Source: Benincasa hispida (Eukaryota > Streptophyta > Magnoliopsida > Cucurbitales > Cucurbitaceae). Taken from it: a stretch of DNA of 64,000 bases. The notes beneath the pieces were generated by a model, which was not told the DNA's origin, did not search any database, and worked only from the letters and a program-made list of their open reading frames with translations. The stretch lies in assembly GCF_009727055.1 (NCBI RefSeq), contig NC_052359.1:11896771-11960770 (forward strand), written 5' to 3'. Both the position numbers and the translations under genes were made by a program. This document shows positions 1-12,467 of this stretch, one piece after another. The stretch's first letter is position 1, and each line of letters opens with the position of its first letter.

Positions 1-534
1 AATCCCAGTTGAGCTATCAAGGAGACCTTATGGACCTATATATTGAAGCTCCAATGTCAGTTAGATAATTAATTAAACTCTTTAATTAAATTATCCAACT
101 TCCATTAACTGTATATTACTCCACTAAAGACTGACAGTTGCACTCTCCGCACTTCAGATATATTTCTGAGTCTAATGGATATAACCAATCAATGGTTCGT
201 TCACCCTTCACAAATTGCTCGTAAGTACAATTGGGCCAAAATTACTATTTTGTCCCTATAGTTACATCTAACTCCTTAAGTACCATCGATCCCTCTAATG
301 AATAATAAGTCATAGTTCCACTATGACCAATCCCCTCTCGGGTCCGGGGAGGGTGTGGTGTTACATTATTTAAGCCCCAGAATTAGCCTTTAAGGGAGCA
401 ATTTCTCTACTTTCTCTAACTTTAGAGAATGAGTGAATTCTTCTTGTGTAGTTGCGTTCCCAACTCCCAATCAGAAGAATCCCAAAATGGTAGACATATT
501 GAGTCGACGACATTAGCCACTCTTACCCATGCAG
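1..534 (-). repeat. LTR fragment, cut by window start and by next LTR
   Basis: This is part of a high-copy LTR family that recurs at about 55928-56728, 57318-59303, 59490-63388 and 61242-63161. Shared landmarks are the 'ctccactaaagac' block, 'caaattgctcgtaagtaca' and 'gggtgtgg.g.cacat'. By comparison with complete copies the LTR reads on the minus strand. The left part lies outside the window, and the right part is lost where the next LTR starts at 535. The small reading frame at 429-620 is chance coding inside the repeat. Confidence 0.75.
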
Positions 535-2575
535 TGTTGGGATCGAATCCAGAGCGAAAGCGTATGAACACCTTTCATTTCGTTAACCAATTTTTGAAGA
601 AACAAAAAACAGTGTTCTAAAATAGAATGTAAAAGGATAAGTGCATTATAGGAATGCTTTAGATGACGAGAAATAAGAAGGAAGAACCATTCTTACCTTT
701 GAAGATTCCTCGCTTTTTCGATGAACACAATCTCAAACAGGAACGTCTCTTCGAACAATATTGAACACGACCATAAGAATAACCTTGTTATTCTCTAGGA
801 TTTCAATAGAAGGATAGGTCGTATTCAACTATTGGAAGAAGGTGAAAAGGAGAGAATTCTTTAGAGAGAGTAGAAAGGATTTCTTTGGTGGCTAGGGTAA
901 AAATTGCAAAATCAAATTTTGCTGTAAAAGGGCCATAAGGAAGATTTTATATGGAGATGGGTAAGTCCCTTCTCCAAGTCTCTCTTCTTCAATTCTTTTC
1001 CCAATTTACCCTTATACACAATTTATTAAATAACACTTATTTAATTAATTAGCACATTAATTAAATAACAATTTATATATTGAATCCAATTTAACATATA
1101 CATTTAATTAACATAAATATCGTATGTTTATACGCAACACCTCTCTATTAATTAATTAATTCTTTGTGAATCTAATTCACTTAATTAAATATTTGAATCT
1201 CATTCAAATGTTTCTTTCCAACTTAATTAAATTATGAATCACATCCTTAATCATTTACATATTAATCATATTAATATACAATTTCTTCAAATTGATTTTA
1301 ACAATTCAAATCATTCATCTTTAATATCCTTTAGTGAGCTAATAAAGGGACCTGATGAGACCTACAGATCAGAAGCTCCAATGATATGAGATTAATTGGC
1401 TAAACTCATTAATCAAATCAATCAATATTCGTTAACTGTGGGTAAACTCCACTAAAGACCCACAATTGCACTCTTCTCACTGCAGATATATTTTCGTGTC
1501 CACGGATATAGACCAATAATAGGAAGTTAGTCCTTTCATGAGTATTCGTAACACCAACTGGGTCAAATTATCATTTTACCCTTGGATTACCTCTGTATCC
1601 TTAAGTACCGATGCTTCTCTAATGAACAACCTAGTTATGGTCCCCTCAATAAATAGAAACCCTCTCAGGCCAATGAGAGGGTAGAGCCCTTTGTTCAAGT
1701 TCTGGAGATACCACTTAAGGAAACACTTATCTACTTACCCTGAAGTCGGGAAGGAGTGAACTTCATCTTGTATTATTATGTTCCCAGCTCCTCACTCAGT
1801 CTTGTCCCTAAAATGGTAGGCTTAATGAGTCTACGAAGTGGCCACGCTCACCATACAAATCAAAGGACAATCCCTCGTGAATAGGAGTTCATAATACACT
1901 CAGGATTAAGACTAAGTTGCTTAGGTCATCCAATTGAAATAGAAACCAAACTAGTTAACGATGTTACATCTAATGGTTACTATTTCACGGTCCGATTTTA
2001 TGCAAACTCATTGCATAGGATATCCCCACTCATGTGTCACTTACACAAATATGTTGGATCATTGCATTTGTATCAAATACAAAATGGGTCATGTCCATAA
2101 TGTCACTAGGATAAGGTACCCAACCTTATCCCTATACTATAGACCATTTTCTTGAACATTGATCCCTATATGTCTTCACATATATTCAAGACTCATAAAA
2201 AAACATTGAGTGTTAGTTTATTGGATTTAGGGTTATGAGACTAAATAGAATACAACACAACCAATGACATTTATTGAACTAACATCAATGACTCTTTATT
2301 GATGACGATCAATTGATAACATTTACTATCTACGAATTAGGACAACTTTGTCCATCTACTATAAATTGTTTAGGTTGTCTCTTAAATATGATTCACTTGT
2401 ATGTCTCCACATATATGTTTAAGTTACAGAAGACGACCTTGGATCTTAGTTTATTGGTTTTGTGGGTTAATGATACTAAATGTCAAATAAAATACTACTT
2501 ATTTTATTAAATAAATAAATTATTTGTACATTACAATTACAAACTACAAAACTCACGAGATTTAGGGCATCAACA
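535..2575 (-). repeat. LTR copy (probable solo LTR)
   Basis: It begins TGTTGGGATCG on the plus strand and ends 'gatttagggcatcaaca', the reverse complement of an LTR 5' end of the form TGTTG..GATGCCCTAAATC. The middle repeats the same blocks as the other family members (cacaattgcactcttc, ccctctcaggccaatgagag). No internal retroelement region, primer-binding site or second LTR is adjacent. I could not find a clear target-site duplication. The right boundary is uncertain by a few bases. Confidence 0.65.
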
Positions 2576-4594
2576 TCAATAAACTCAACTCAAGAACAAA
2601 CTCAAGAAATGAGAGAATTCTTCAATTTGAAATCGGATGCTACAAATAAAAAAACAAGTTGCTATTTATAGGCTAGCAACTTAGTAGACCTCCAAAATCT
2701 AAAATAAAATCATATAAATACAAAAGTTGAAACATTTGTCAAATTTAACTCAATCGAGTTACTTGACAAAAATCAAATATAATTCATTCAAATTGAAGAA
2801 AGTACAAATTTAACTTTCATACATGTTAAATTTGTACATGAAACTTCATCTTAATTTGAAGTTTCAATCTAATTCAAAAGTTTATAAAGAATTAATTTAA
2901 TCTACATAATTAAATCCAATTTTATGTTTCAATATTCATTTGTTTCACTTTCTTTCACTATATATATATCTAAAATCATTTTCGACCCGAAACTTTAATT
3001 TCTAAAGAAGCTGATGTTGAAAAAAAACCATAGAAAACACATATTTATTTTTTATCTCTTTCAAACTTTTTTAATTAATTTTTCGCATCATTTTACCTCA
3101 GATTGAATTGATGTAAGTTTTTTTTTCTTTAACCCACTTTCATAATTCTCACATGATTTCACCTCAAAATATTCCTATACTTTATATTATTTTGTAATTA
3201 TTTTTATTTTTTAAAATTTCTACTCTTGCATTAACATTTACACTGACATTTAACATTTAAATGTTGTATTACTTCATAGAATTATGATTAAAAATAGTCA
3301 ATTATAATTTAATTAAGTTACAATCAAAGTTTCATTAACTAATTATAACAATTTTCATCGAATTCCATCAATTTTCTTAATTTTTTCATTGATATCAATA
3401 TTTCCATAATATCGAGACCTCGGTATTTTCATCGATTTTGATATTTTGAACCTTGATTGAAACAAATGAGAGAGATAAAATGGAAGAGGGAGATGATAAG
3501 ATGCATAGATAAACAATTTTTGTTCGTATACAAATTGTAAAAATATATATTTTTAATTTTTTTTCAAAGTTAAGGATACTAATGAAACCTTTGAAAGCCT
3601 TAAGATATTTTTGGAATGAGGCACTAGCTAGAGTATTTTTATCCTCTTTGAAATGTTTAAGGATATTTTCAAAACTTCTAAAAATTTATAGGTATTTTTG
3701 AAATAAAATGCTAATGGCCAAACTAATGATAAAGAGTATTTTTTAACTTTTTTTTAATTCAAAATATTATTGAAACATTTGAAACATTGAAGGTATTATT
3801 GAAACAAAGTACCAAATTAAAAAATATTCTCTATAATTTAGCATTTTCTTTTTAATTATAAATTTTTAACTATTCTATCTACTCCTATTTATGAATAAAT
3901 AAAAAAAATCAGTTGTAAGTTCTAGCTTTATCAAAATTCACTCCATAACATATACAATATGTATCTTGAAAATGTCAATTTTTTTTTTTGATAAATGTAA
4001 CTTTTTCTAATGTGTTTTTACATCACATCTTAGTTTTAATTAAATAATGGTTTTTTTTTAAAAAAAAATTATTTAATTTAATTTATTATTATTTTTTAAA
4101 TAAAATTTTGAAGTTGGGTGTAGAGGAAAGGAAAATATGAAGAATATCCAGATAAAGTGACTCATAAATTGGTGGGCTGGGCTTTATCTAACAAAGATAC
4201 CATGGGCTATATCCATCAAGTTTTGTGGCTATGATTTTTAGCCCTTTGGGCCTTTTGCATTGTTAATTAATTTTTATTTATTTTAAAATTAAAAAAAAAT
4301 ATAATAAAAGGTTTTAAATTACAATATTTTTTGCCCACCCTAGCAATTTATTTATTGAAACAAACACATCAAACCCAAATATAAAAGTGCAATCAGAATG
4401 TAAGTTTATTGAACAAGTTGGATTCAATTTCTAAAAACAATAATTTATTTTATTCAATGTTTTCAATATATCCCAATTTTAAATTTAGAATTTTAAAGGC
4501 ATAATTATATTTTTAAAAAATAAAAAAAAAATAGAAAAATATAGGATTTCATCTAAGAAACTCAATTATTTTTTGTTAAATTAAAATGTGTATT

Positions 4595-4710
4595 ATATAA
4601 TATATTTAAATTATATAATATTACAAAATAATAATTACACAAATTTTATAACATATAATATATTTAAATTATATAATATTACAAAAAAATAATTATATAA
4701 ATTTTTTAAC
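4595..4710. repeat. Two-unit tandem repeat, 58-bp period
   Basis: Two adjacent units each begin 'atataatatatttaaatta' and continue through 'tataatattacaaa' to 'aattttataacat'. The units start at 4595 and 4653. A weaker relative is seen near 5340-5390. Confidence 0.7.
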
Positions 4711-4998
4711 ATAAGCCAAATTCATAAGTTAATTAATAATAGTCTATATTCAATCTAATATTTGATGAATAACTATAATTAATTTTATTGTTTATAAATA
4801 TATTATCAAACACATTTTGAATGATTATTTATATTGAAAGTTTAATTTTGAATATTAAACCCAACACATTTCTAAAAATATAAAACAAATATATTTTTCT
4901 TTGAATCTTTTGTTTTCAAATTTATGTTTTCAATTACCTACTCAAGAGGTCTTTACCCATCAAATTTGTTATTATAGTTTGTGGGTTATAATATAATA

Positions 4999-5174
4999 GC
5001 CTATGTTTGGGTGTAATAGATTATTTTAGTGTGAGTTAACAAGAGGGGAGGGAACGAGTAGGAAATAGTAAATTAATTGTGGATTATAATAATTAGAAAA
5101 AAATTATTATAATTCGAAACCCAAAAACTATAATAATTCATTCCACTCAATTGAATTTGGGGCCTAAACTAGCC
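4999..5174. mobile_element. Candidate MITE
   Basis: The left end reads GCCTATGTTTGGG and the right end reads 'ttggggcctaaactagcc', an imperfect inverted match of the type seen in short plant hAT- or Harbinger-like MITEs. The interior is AT-rich and non-coding. The terminal match is imperfect and I could not fix a target duplication, so this is tentative. Confidence 0.3.
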
Positions 5175-5769
5175 TTAATCTTCACAAAACTAAATAGATG
5201 TGAACTTAAAACTTACTGAAAAAAATTGAAATAAACTAATTCAGTGCATGAAGGCCATATTTTTATTTATTTAAAATTTTAAAATAAAGGATTGTATTAA
5301 AAAAATTAATAAATATATTATTTTATTTCATGAACTCAACTATAAATTATATGAAATTATAAAATAATAATTATATAAATTTTTAACATAAATTAGTTAG
5401 GTTGTTTATACATATATTATCAAATACGAGAATTTTATTTATTAATTTGTAACCAAACACATATAAAAATATGAAATAGAACTCTTTTTCAATTAAATCA
5501 ATTCTTCTCAATTTTTTTCAGATGGTCTACTAAACATGTCTTTAATTTTCTCAAATTTAAAAAATAGTAATGAAATAAAAATTTGAAAATTGAAATAAAG
5601 AAATTCAACTCCTCCAACGTGAAGATTCTTAAATATTAATTTAAATTTTATTACAACAATATACATGGTTGTCACGGAAATATAAAAATAATTTAAAAAA
5701 AAGAAAAAAGAAAAAAATAAAAATCATCATCCTCTGTCATGTCTCTTGCCTCCTCCAAATATTCTTGCA

Positions 5770-6501
5770 CCAGTGGATTTGTCAGTCTCTCTCTTTCTCT
5801 TTCTCTTTCTCTCTCACCTTCAACGTTTCATCTAAGAAATTCCATTTCTTTTGATTTATTTAAGGGAAGTGGCAATACCAAAGAAAGATAGAAAAGAAAA
5901 AAAAGAAAAAAAGGAGAGAGAAGAGGGGATGGGCACATCCTCTGTTTTCCTTACTACCTATTATTCCTCCTCTTCCTCTTCCTCCTCCTCTTCTCCTTTT
6001 CTTAGATCTTAGTTTTCAATCGCTCATTCCCTTTTCATCAATGGTGAAATCCCATCTCCGATTCCATTTTCTTTCTACTTTTTCTGGGATTCTTCCCTTG
6101 TTTTTTCCCCTTATTTTGCTCTTTCGATGATTGTAGGAGCTTGCTTCATCCTTTTGTTGATTGCAAAGCATCGGATGTTTCAGAATTGAATCTGGGTTTT
6201 CTTTTTTTTCTTTTTTTTGTTGGTTGAAGCGATTTGCCAGTTGGGTTCTGTCTGAATTTCCAGTTAAGGATCAACCCCTTTTGTTACTGCTTAGCTGAAT
6301 CCACATTTTCCTTGAAATTAGATTGGATTGTTTTTGTATTGCAGATTTCGGATTTGGGATCGGGTCATATCATATGGTCCGAATTGAACTATTTTTGTTT
6401 TGAATTTTGATTTTGAATTGGGCATTTTGTGATGTGTAATAAATCGAAATTCATTGGATGATTGATTGTTTGGTAATAGAAAAAAAAATAAAAAATAAAA
6501 G
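5770..6501 (+). promoter_or_regulatory. 5' leader region of the RRM gene with pyrimidine tracts
   Basis: Upstream of the RRM start codon lie a CT-rich tract (about 5783-5819) and a TCC/CTC-rich tract (about 5963-6000), typical of plant transcription-start and 5' UTR zones. A short upstream frame beginning ATGGTG at 6041 would end at a TGA after 29 codons. It could be a uORF, or the ATG could sit at the edge of a 5' UTR intron, since 'ttgtattgcag' at about 6345 would serve as an acceptor. No convincing TATA box was fixed. Transcript data are needed for the true start. Confidence 0.4.
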
Positions 6502-8458
6502 ATGGAATCAGATCTTGGCAAGCTCTTCATTGGCGGAATTTCGTGGGATACTGATGAAGAGCGTCTTAGGGAATATTTTGGCAACTATGGCGAAGTGGTC
6601 GAGGCTGTGATCATGAGGGATCGCACCACTGGTCGTGCTCGTGGCTTTGGTTTTGTTGTCTTTGCAGATCCTGCTGTTGCCGAGCGAGTCATTTTGGAGA
6701 AGCACGTCATCGATGGTCGAACTGTGAGAATTTCTTCCTTTTTTCTCTCTGATCATACATTTCAACATCTGATTTCTATTCTTGCTGACGTTTTTCTTAG
6801 ATTGAATCTGATTCTCCCTAAATTTAGATGTGAATGTGTTCTCTGGATGCAATTTGTATGATTTGAGTAGCTGAATTCTCTTCTGGGATTATGCCAAATT
6901 GGTGTTGCTTGTTTTCTTGTTAAATGTAGTCACTTTCAATTTTCAGGTTGAAGCTAAAAAGGCTGTTCCAAAGGATGACCAGAATATGTTGAATAGAAAT
7001 AGTGGTAGCATTCATGGTTCTCCTAGCTCGGGAAGAACGAAAAAGATTTTCGTTGGAGGTTTAGCTTCGACAGTCACCGAGGCGGACTTTCAGAAGTATT
7101 TTGATCAGTTTGGAACAATCACTGATGTTGTTGTTATGTATGATCACAGCACCCAAAGGCCAAGGGGTTTTGGCTTCATTACTTATGACTCAGAGGACTC
7201 CGTCGACCGTGTGCTGCATAAAACTTTTCATGAACTCAATGGAAAGATGGTTGAGGTTAAGAGAGCAATCCCAAAAGAGCTAACCCCAGGGCCCAACCGG
7301 AGCCCTCTTGTAGGATATAACTATGGTATGAGTAGGCCTAGTGGTTTTCTTAACAGCTATACTCAAGGCTATAATATGAGTCCTTTAGGAGGTTATGGAG
7401 TCCGGGCTGATGGTAGATTGAGTCCAATAATTAGCAGTCGAACCGGGGTTCCTCATTTTGGTACTGCTAATTATGGAGTGGGTGTGAATTTGGAGCAAGG
7501 GATGAGACAAGGCTATGGCAGGACTTTGAACATTATGAATAGTCAAGCACAGGAACAAATGTTGAATTCCTATTATAATGGCAATTCGAATAGGTACATT
7601 GCCCCGATTGGCTATAGCGGGGGTAATGGAAGAGGCGATTCTCCCTTAAGCTCGAGTACATGGAATGTCTGGGGAAATGGAAGTATGAGCACTGCCATGA
7701 ACTCTTCCGGCCCCGGCACTTTCTCTGGCTCTGGAATGGGGAACTTCAGAGTGGCATATGGAAATAATGACGATAATTGGAGTTTGCCTGCTGTTGCTAA
7801 TCATGTTGGAGGGAATGTTCCTGGCTATACTTGTGGAAACAATAATGGTTATGCAATTGGAGACAATGGCTTTGGGTTCAGAGGAGGCTATGGAAGAAAT
7901 GGAGTAGTCTCGAATGTGGCAACACGAAAAGCATTTGTTGAAACAACCAATGGTTATGAGAGGTCATATAGGGACTTGTATCGTGATGAAGCGGTGCACG
8001 ATGAATCGACCTGGCAGTCTGCTGCTCCTGAACTGGATGGTTCCGTGTCTTTTGGTTATGGTCTTGGTAACCTTGCTTCAGATGATCCAGCCAAAAGTTC
8101 TGAGAGTTTTCTTGCAAGTTATGATGTTTCAAGCAGACAATCAACTAGAGGTAAACACACTTTGCTTTATTTATAGCCTTTATTAAAAACACTCATTAAC
8201 TTGCATACCATTCAGTTTTAGACTAAATACTCGCATTCTCGGTAACTAGGATGATCTTTGATTAACTTCGAAGAATAAGAAAGTGGTTTATGATTCTAGA
8301 ATTGAGACGAGGATTGAATTGCAATGCTACAGACTCTGTTACATCCTATTCCGTGGTTGTTTAAGGACTAACAAGAAATGCTGCCTTGAAAACTCTGAAT
8401 ATACATTAAATTTGAACCTTTTGGTATCTTACTGTTGTGAACAGGAATTGCTGCGTAG
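6502..8458 (+). CDS. hnRNP-type protein with two RRM domains and a glycine-rich tail
   Basis: I read three coding exons: 6502-6723, 6947-8150 and 8445-8458, joined across GT-AG introns, giving 479 residues. The first exon (start MESDLGK) carries RRM1 with RNP2 LFIGGI (8-13) and RNP1 RGFGFVVF (47-54). The splice fuses ..DGRT to VEAKKA. RRM2 has RNP2 IFVGGL (108-113) and RNP1 RGFGFITY (147-154). From about residue 187 on the chain is low-complexity Gly/Asn/Ser/Tyr-rich, prion-like. The last exon adds only GIAA and a stop. This layout fits the plant hnRNP 1 / Musashi-like group (Arabidopsis At4g14300 and At2g33410 type), nuclear or shuttling proteins that bind single-stranded RNA and act in splicing, stability and stress-granule formation. 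That role is family knowledge. Both RNP motifs look intact, and no truncation or frameshift is seen. Confidence 0.92.
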
Positions 8459-8900
8459 AAAGATTGTTTGTTGTTTGGATTTTCCAACATGATTGGAGGA
8501 GTTTGAATATAATGCAATGAATCAAACACACGAAGAAGGGACACGGATTCGTGATTTTTATACCGCTTATTCAGTTGATGAGCTAAAAGAAAAAAAAGAA
8601 AAAAAAAAAAAAAAGGAACACTGATCTCATAACTTTTGACTTGGTTCCTCGATCAGAAGGCGATACATATCATATATATAGATTTTGAAAGAAGAAAGGT
8701 GACAACCGAAATCGAGCACTGTAATTTTTTCTTTTGCATTTACAGTTATTTTTTTGTTTTCGTTAACAAGACATAGGCTTGTTTCTTGGGATTTGATTGA
8801 GATGTAAAACCAGATTGGCAGATAGAGATACTCCAGAAGAGTGATATTTTCAATTATTTTTATCATGCATTCCATATCAAGTGAGGCATGGCAGTAGTAA
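8459..8900 (+). other. 3' UTR of the RRM gene (probable)
   Basis: Downstream of the TAG at 8456-8458 the sequence is non-coding and continues in exon-like composition, with a long A-rich run at about 8588-8615. No unmistakable AATAAA signal was seen, so the end is a guess. Small frames on either strand here have no recognisable domains. Confidence 0.35.
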
Positions 8901-10974
8901 TATCATTAAATGAGAAAAACAGATGATTTGTTATTATTATTTTTTTCAATACCATATATCCTTTCTTATGCTGCTGTTGCTGGTGCTGTTAGATTGTTTA
9001 TCAACCAATGAAAGATGAAAGATTTGATGTTGGTTGAATTGTGATTGTTCTTTCTTGGCCATTTTTGGACCAATGTGGTTGAGATGAAAGAAGTTAATTC
9101 AGTTGTTTGGTGTTTCTGCTTTTGCCATTTGTGTTCTTTGGGAGTGGGGGAATTCATATCAGATGATCTTTTATCTAATTTTTATGGCCATTTGATTCTC
9201 ATCCTTGTAGATTAGGATATGCTTTGCTTTTGGCTTTTGCATCTCTTCCTTTGGAGTCTTCTCTACCTCTAAAGCATTTCTAAGAATTTAATGCTTGTGG
9301 TCCTTTCTCTTTCTCTCTCCTCTGTTACAAAAATATAACCAAAGATGCAATCTCTCACCCATTCCTTCACTCATCAAACATATACACCAATTTATGGATC
9401 AAATCACACCTTCTTCTTTCTTTCATTTTGGCCCTTATTGGGTCCAGACCAGGGTCCTTCCTCACATGTTTTATTTTTTTTTTATTTTATTTTTTTGGAA
9501 TCAAATATCATTTTGAGACTTTGAAATTTGTTTCTTCAATTTCATACATGTAATTTCAGTAAATTTTAAACTTAGTTCCCAGTGTTGGTTTAATTATGGT
9601 TGATTTTTTAGGTTTCGTTTGATAACTATTTTGTTCTTTTGTTTTTGTTTATGAAAATTAGGTCTATTGACATTACTTCTACCTCCAAATTTCTTCTTTT
9701 ATTATCTATTTTTTCATCAATGGTTTAAGAAATCAAACCAAATTTTGAGAACTAAAAAAAGTAGTTTTTTTTTTGGAATTTGGCTAAGAATTCAATCATT
9801 GTACTAATACACATTATTGTAAGAAATGTGGATAAAACCTAACGGGACTTTAAAAAACTTGTAGCATTTTTACTATAAATTTTGAAAATATATTAACATA
9901 CTATATTGTTTTTATATGAAAATTATTATTATTATTATTATTATTTATCCAATTTCGATAAAAATTAATTGAGGGATTAAGTTTTAGGTTTATTGAAAGT
10001 ATAGGGATCAAAATTGGAGATTAAAAATATAGGATTAAAATTAAACAAATTTCAAAGTGTACGGACCAAAATGTTAATTTAATCTTTTTTAAAACTTCTA
10101 TTTATTAAAACATGTACTATTGACTTCGATGTTAGAAATTTAATTTGTTCCTCTACATTATTTACATTATTGTTAAACAAAATCCCTTTCTTTTCCATTT
10201 TTCTGTTATCATGTTCCAATTTTGGGTTTAAATACTGAAACTGCTCTTTTAATTACTATTATTATTGTTATTACTATTATTATTTATTTTTCAATTATTT
10301 TGTGTTAGTTCAAAATTTTGAGTAAGAAATTATTTTAGCTATTGACTTTTGTCTTTTTATTACTTATTTATAAAACAGGAAGTCAAATGGAATAGGTTTG
10401 TATTTATGCCAAATGGTTAATTGAAAATTAATGGAACGACTAAAAATATAATTTTATACAGTATTTAGAGACTAAAAAATATAAAGTTACCCACTTTGGT
10501 CAATAAGTTTTGAGTATAAATGTTACTCATTCTAAATTTTAGATTTTTAGTTTGAATTTAGTTTTTATTTGATCTTTAAATTTAAAAATATTGATTTTTT
10601 ATAATTTTTTATATTTGAATTTTGAGTTTATTTTTTATTTGATTCCTAGATTTAAAGATTTGAAACTTATATTTATGGATTTTGATCTTGGACGTTAAGT
10701 TTCAATTAATTAATTTATTAAAATAATGCTGATGTAAAATTTTTTTAAAATCCATTTTAATAGTGACAAAAAATGAAGGAAAAAAATTTAAAAGTATAGT
10801 TAATTTCATTCTTTTATATTAAATTAATAGAAAATTAACACAAATAACTAGAAGTAAACATGAATAACAATTTATATCTAAGGTAAAAATGTAACAAGAC
10901 CATAGATTATAAAGAAATTATTTTAAATGACACTTAAAATACTTATAAATTACATCGAAAATATTTATAAATAA

Positions 10975-11125
10975 CATCGAAGTATCATAGTTTATATGTG
11001 ATAGATCGTGATAGACTAGTTTAGATGTCTATCATGACATAGATAGATATAAATAATAGTCTATCGCAGTCTATCACGGTCTATAAATTTTACCATATTT
11101 GTAAATATTTTGGTTTGTTTCTATA
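10975..11125. mobile_element. Palindromic short repeat, MITE-like (copy 1)
   Basis: Inverted blocks 'gatagatcgtgatagac' and 'gtctatcacggtctat' flank a short spacer, and the right side runs into 'tttgtaaatattttggt'. Similar copies lie at about 17600-17760 and 32236-32395. The dyad plus the shared 'caaatat/atatttg' edges suggests a miniature inverted-repeat element. The superfamily is unknown. Confidence 0.5.
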
Positions 11126-11519
11126 TTTGGAAATAGTCCCAGATTATATGGAAAATAAATTCAAAACTAGAGGGTAAAAGAATAACAATTTGAAATTCAT
11201 TCACTAAATGAAAACCATACTCAAAATTCAATGACTAAAAATGTATTTTACCCAATAATATATTTCAAATTTGGTAACAAAGATGAAATAGTATCGTTTA
11301 AAAGTTTAATTTTAATAATATCATATAATTTAGCATAGTTCAATTGACATCGTAAAAAAAATATCATATAATTTAAATTACAATTTTTATGCTTCAATTT
11401 TAAAAGCTTCAATTACATCTTTAAACTCATGCCTAAAACATTTTTATATTATGAAACAGACCATTATACATATGAATTCTAATTGTCGGTAATTCTTTTA
11501 TATATCTAATCGTTTTGTA

Positions 11520-11640
11520 ATAAAAGACTAAGAGATCGTAGGTTCAATCTATAGTAGTCACCTATTTAAGATTTAATATTCCACAAAAATTTCCATGACA
11601 CCTTTAGGATCAAGTGAGTTGTCTCGTATTTGTGCTAATT
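11520..11640. repeat. SINE-like fragment
   Basis: A phrase resembling a pol III B box (aggttcaatct, about 11540) is followed by 'agtagtcacctatttaaga' and 'atgacacctttaggatcaag'. I associate this with a dispersed SINE-like repeat in cucurbits. The A box and tail are not clear. Only a fragment is claimed. Confidence 0.3.
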
Positions 11641-11654
11641 TGTTGATTGTACAA

Positions 11655-12190
11655 GATTTTTAAAATAACAGGTGTAGTGGGAGTAGATAAGAGATAAGAG
11701 ATCGTAGTATTTTAAAATAAAAATATATATCATTTTTCAGATTTACTATTAATTATATAAGAATTTTATATTTTAAAATATATTAATTACATTATCTTTC
11801 ATCAATAAATTTTTGAAATATTTAGTTCTTTTATTATTACATCATTTTCGAATTTTGACTTTGTATTTTTTCTTTATTAATCTTGGTTGATATCCGCTTA
11901 ATGTAAAATATTTCAAATTATTTTTTCGTTTTAGAAGATTTCGTCGTTTTCTTTTATATTTGTAGTTGAAAATTGATTCATTCTCTATTGAGATCCCAAT
12001 TATATATTGAATATACTGGTAGTATACTGAAATGTGTAAATATGCATAATATGTACCATGATTTATTTTTTGGTGTGTTTACAAATATACCGAAAAATGT
12101 AAATATTATTGCCTATATTGTTCAGTATATAAGACAATATATTATACCCATTTTCTTGTTCATGCAATTATCAAATATACTCTAGTTTGT
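11655..12190 (+). repeat. Dispersed repeat, copy 1 (pair with 31720-32240)
   Basis: Over about 500 bp this matches 31720-32240 in the same order and orientation. Shared blocks include 'cagattta.tattaattata', 'tagttgaaaat.gat', 'ctctattgagatc' and 'gtgtgtttacaaatata'. It is non-coding and diverged by substitutions and indels. It is probably a fragment of one old transposable element family that I cannot name. Confidence 0.7.
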
Positions 12191-12438
12191 TTCTATAAAA
12201 TTTAAATATATAGTGTTATATATATCTAATATATTTTTTTCCTCCTTCGAAACTTCTTGTCATCTATTCTTACTTTTATTTATACGGATAATCATTTTTA
12301 GATTTTAAGAGAAACTTTTCTTATTTTTGGGAACTTCATAACAACAATGGTGTAATTATAACCTAGAAAGTCCAAAATATTTGTGTGTGCTGGGCCCATT
12401 TCATCATTTAAGGCCCATTTGGGTAGATTTGCAACCTT

Positions 12439-12467
12439 ACACACACACACACACATATATATATATA
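12439..12467. repeat. AC/AT compound microsatellite
   Basis: About eight AC units run directly into about six AT units. It is a simple sequence repeat, likely variable in length. Confidence 0.95.

Larger units (their letters stand above)
2576..5640. other. AT-rich intergenic DNA
   Basis: No gene is supported here. The stretch holds long A and T runs, decayed repeat sequence and a short tandem repeat (4595-4710). About 3340-3450 resembles about 13440-13630 ('gatatttccataa.atcgag' followed by 'gatattttcgtcga'-like text), so it is a dispersed repeat fragment. Confidence 0.5.

Noticed and set aside
11535..11560. A tRNA gene suggested by a B-box-like 'ggttcaatc'
   Set aside because: No cloverleaf, anticodon arm or A box at the right distance. 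At most a SINE relic.
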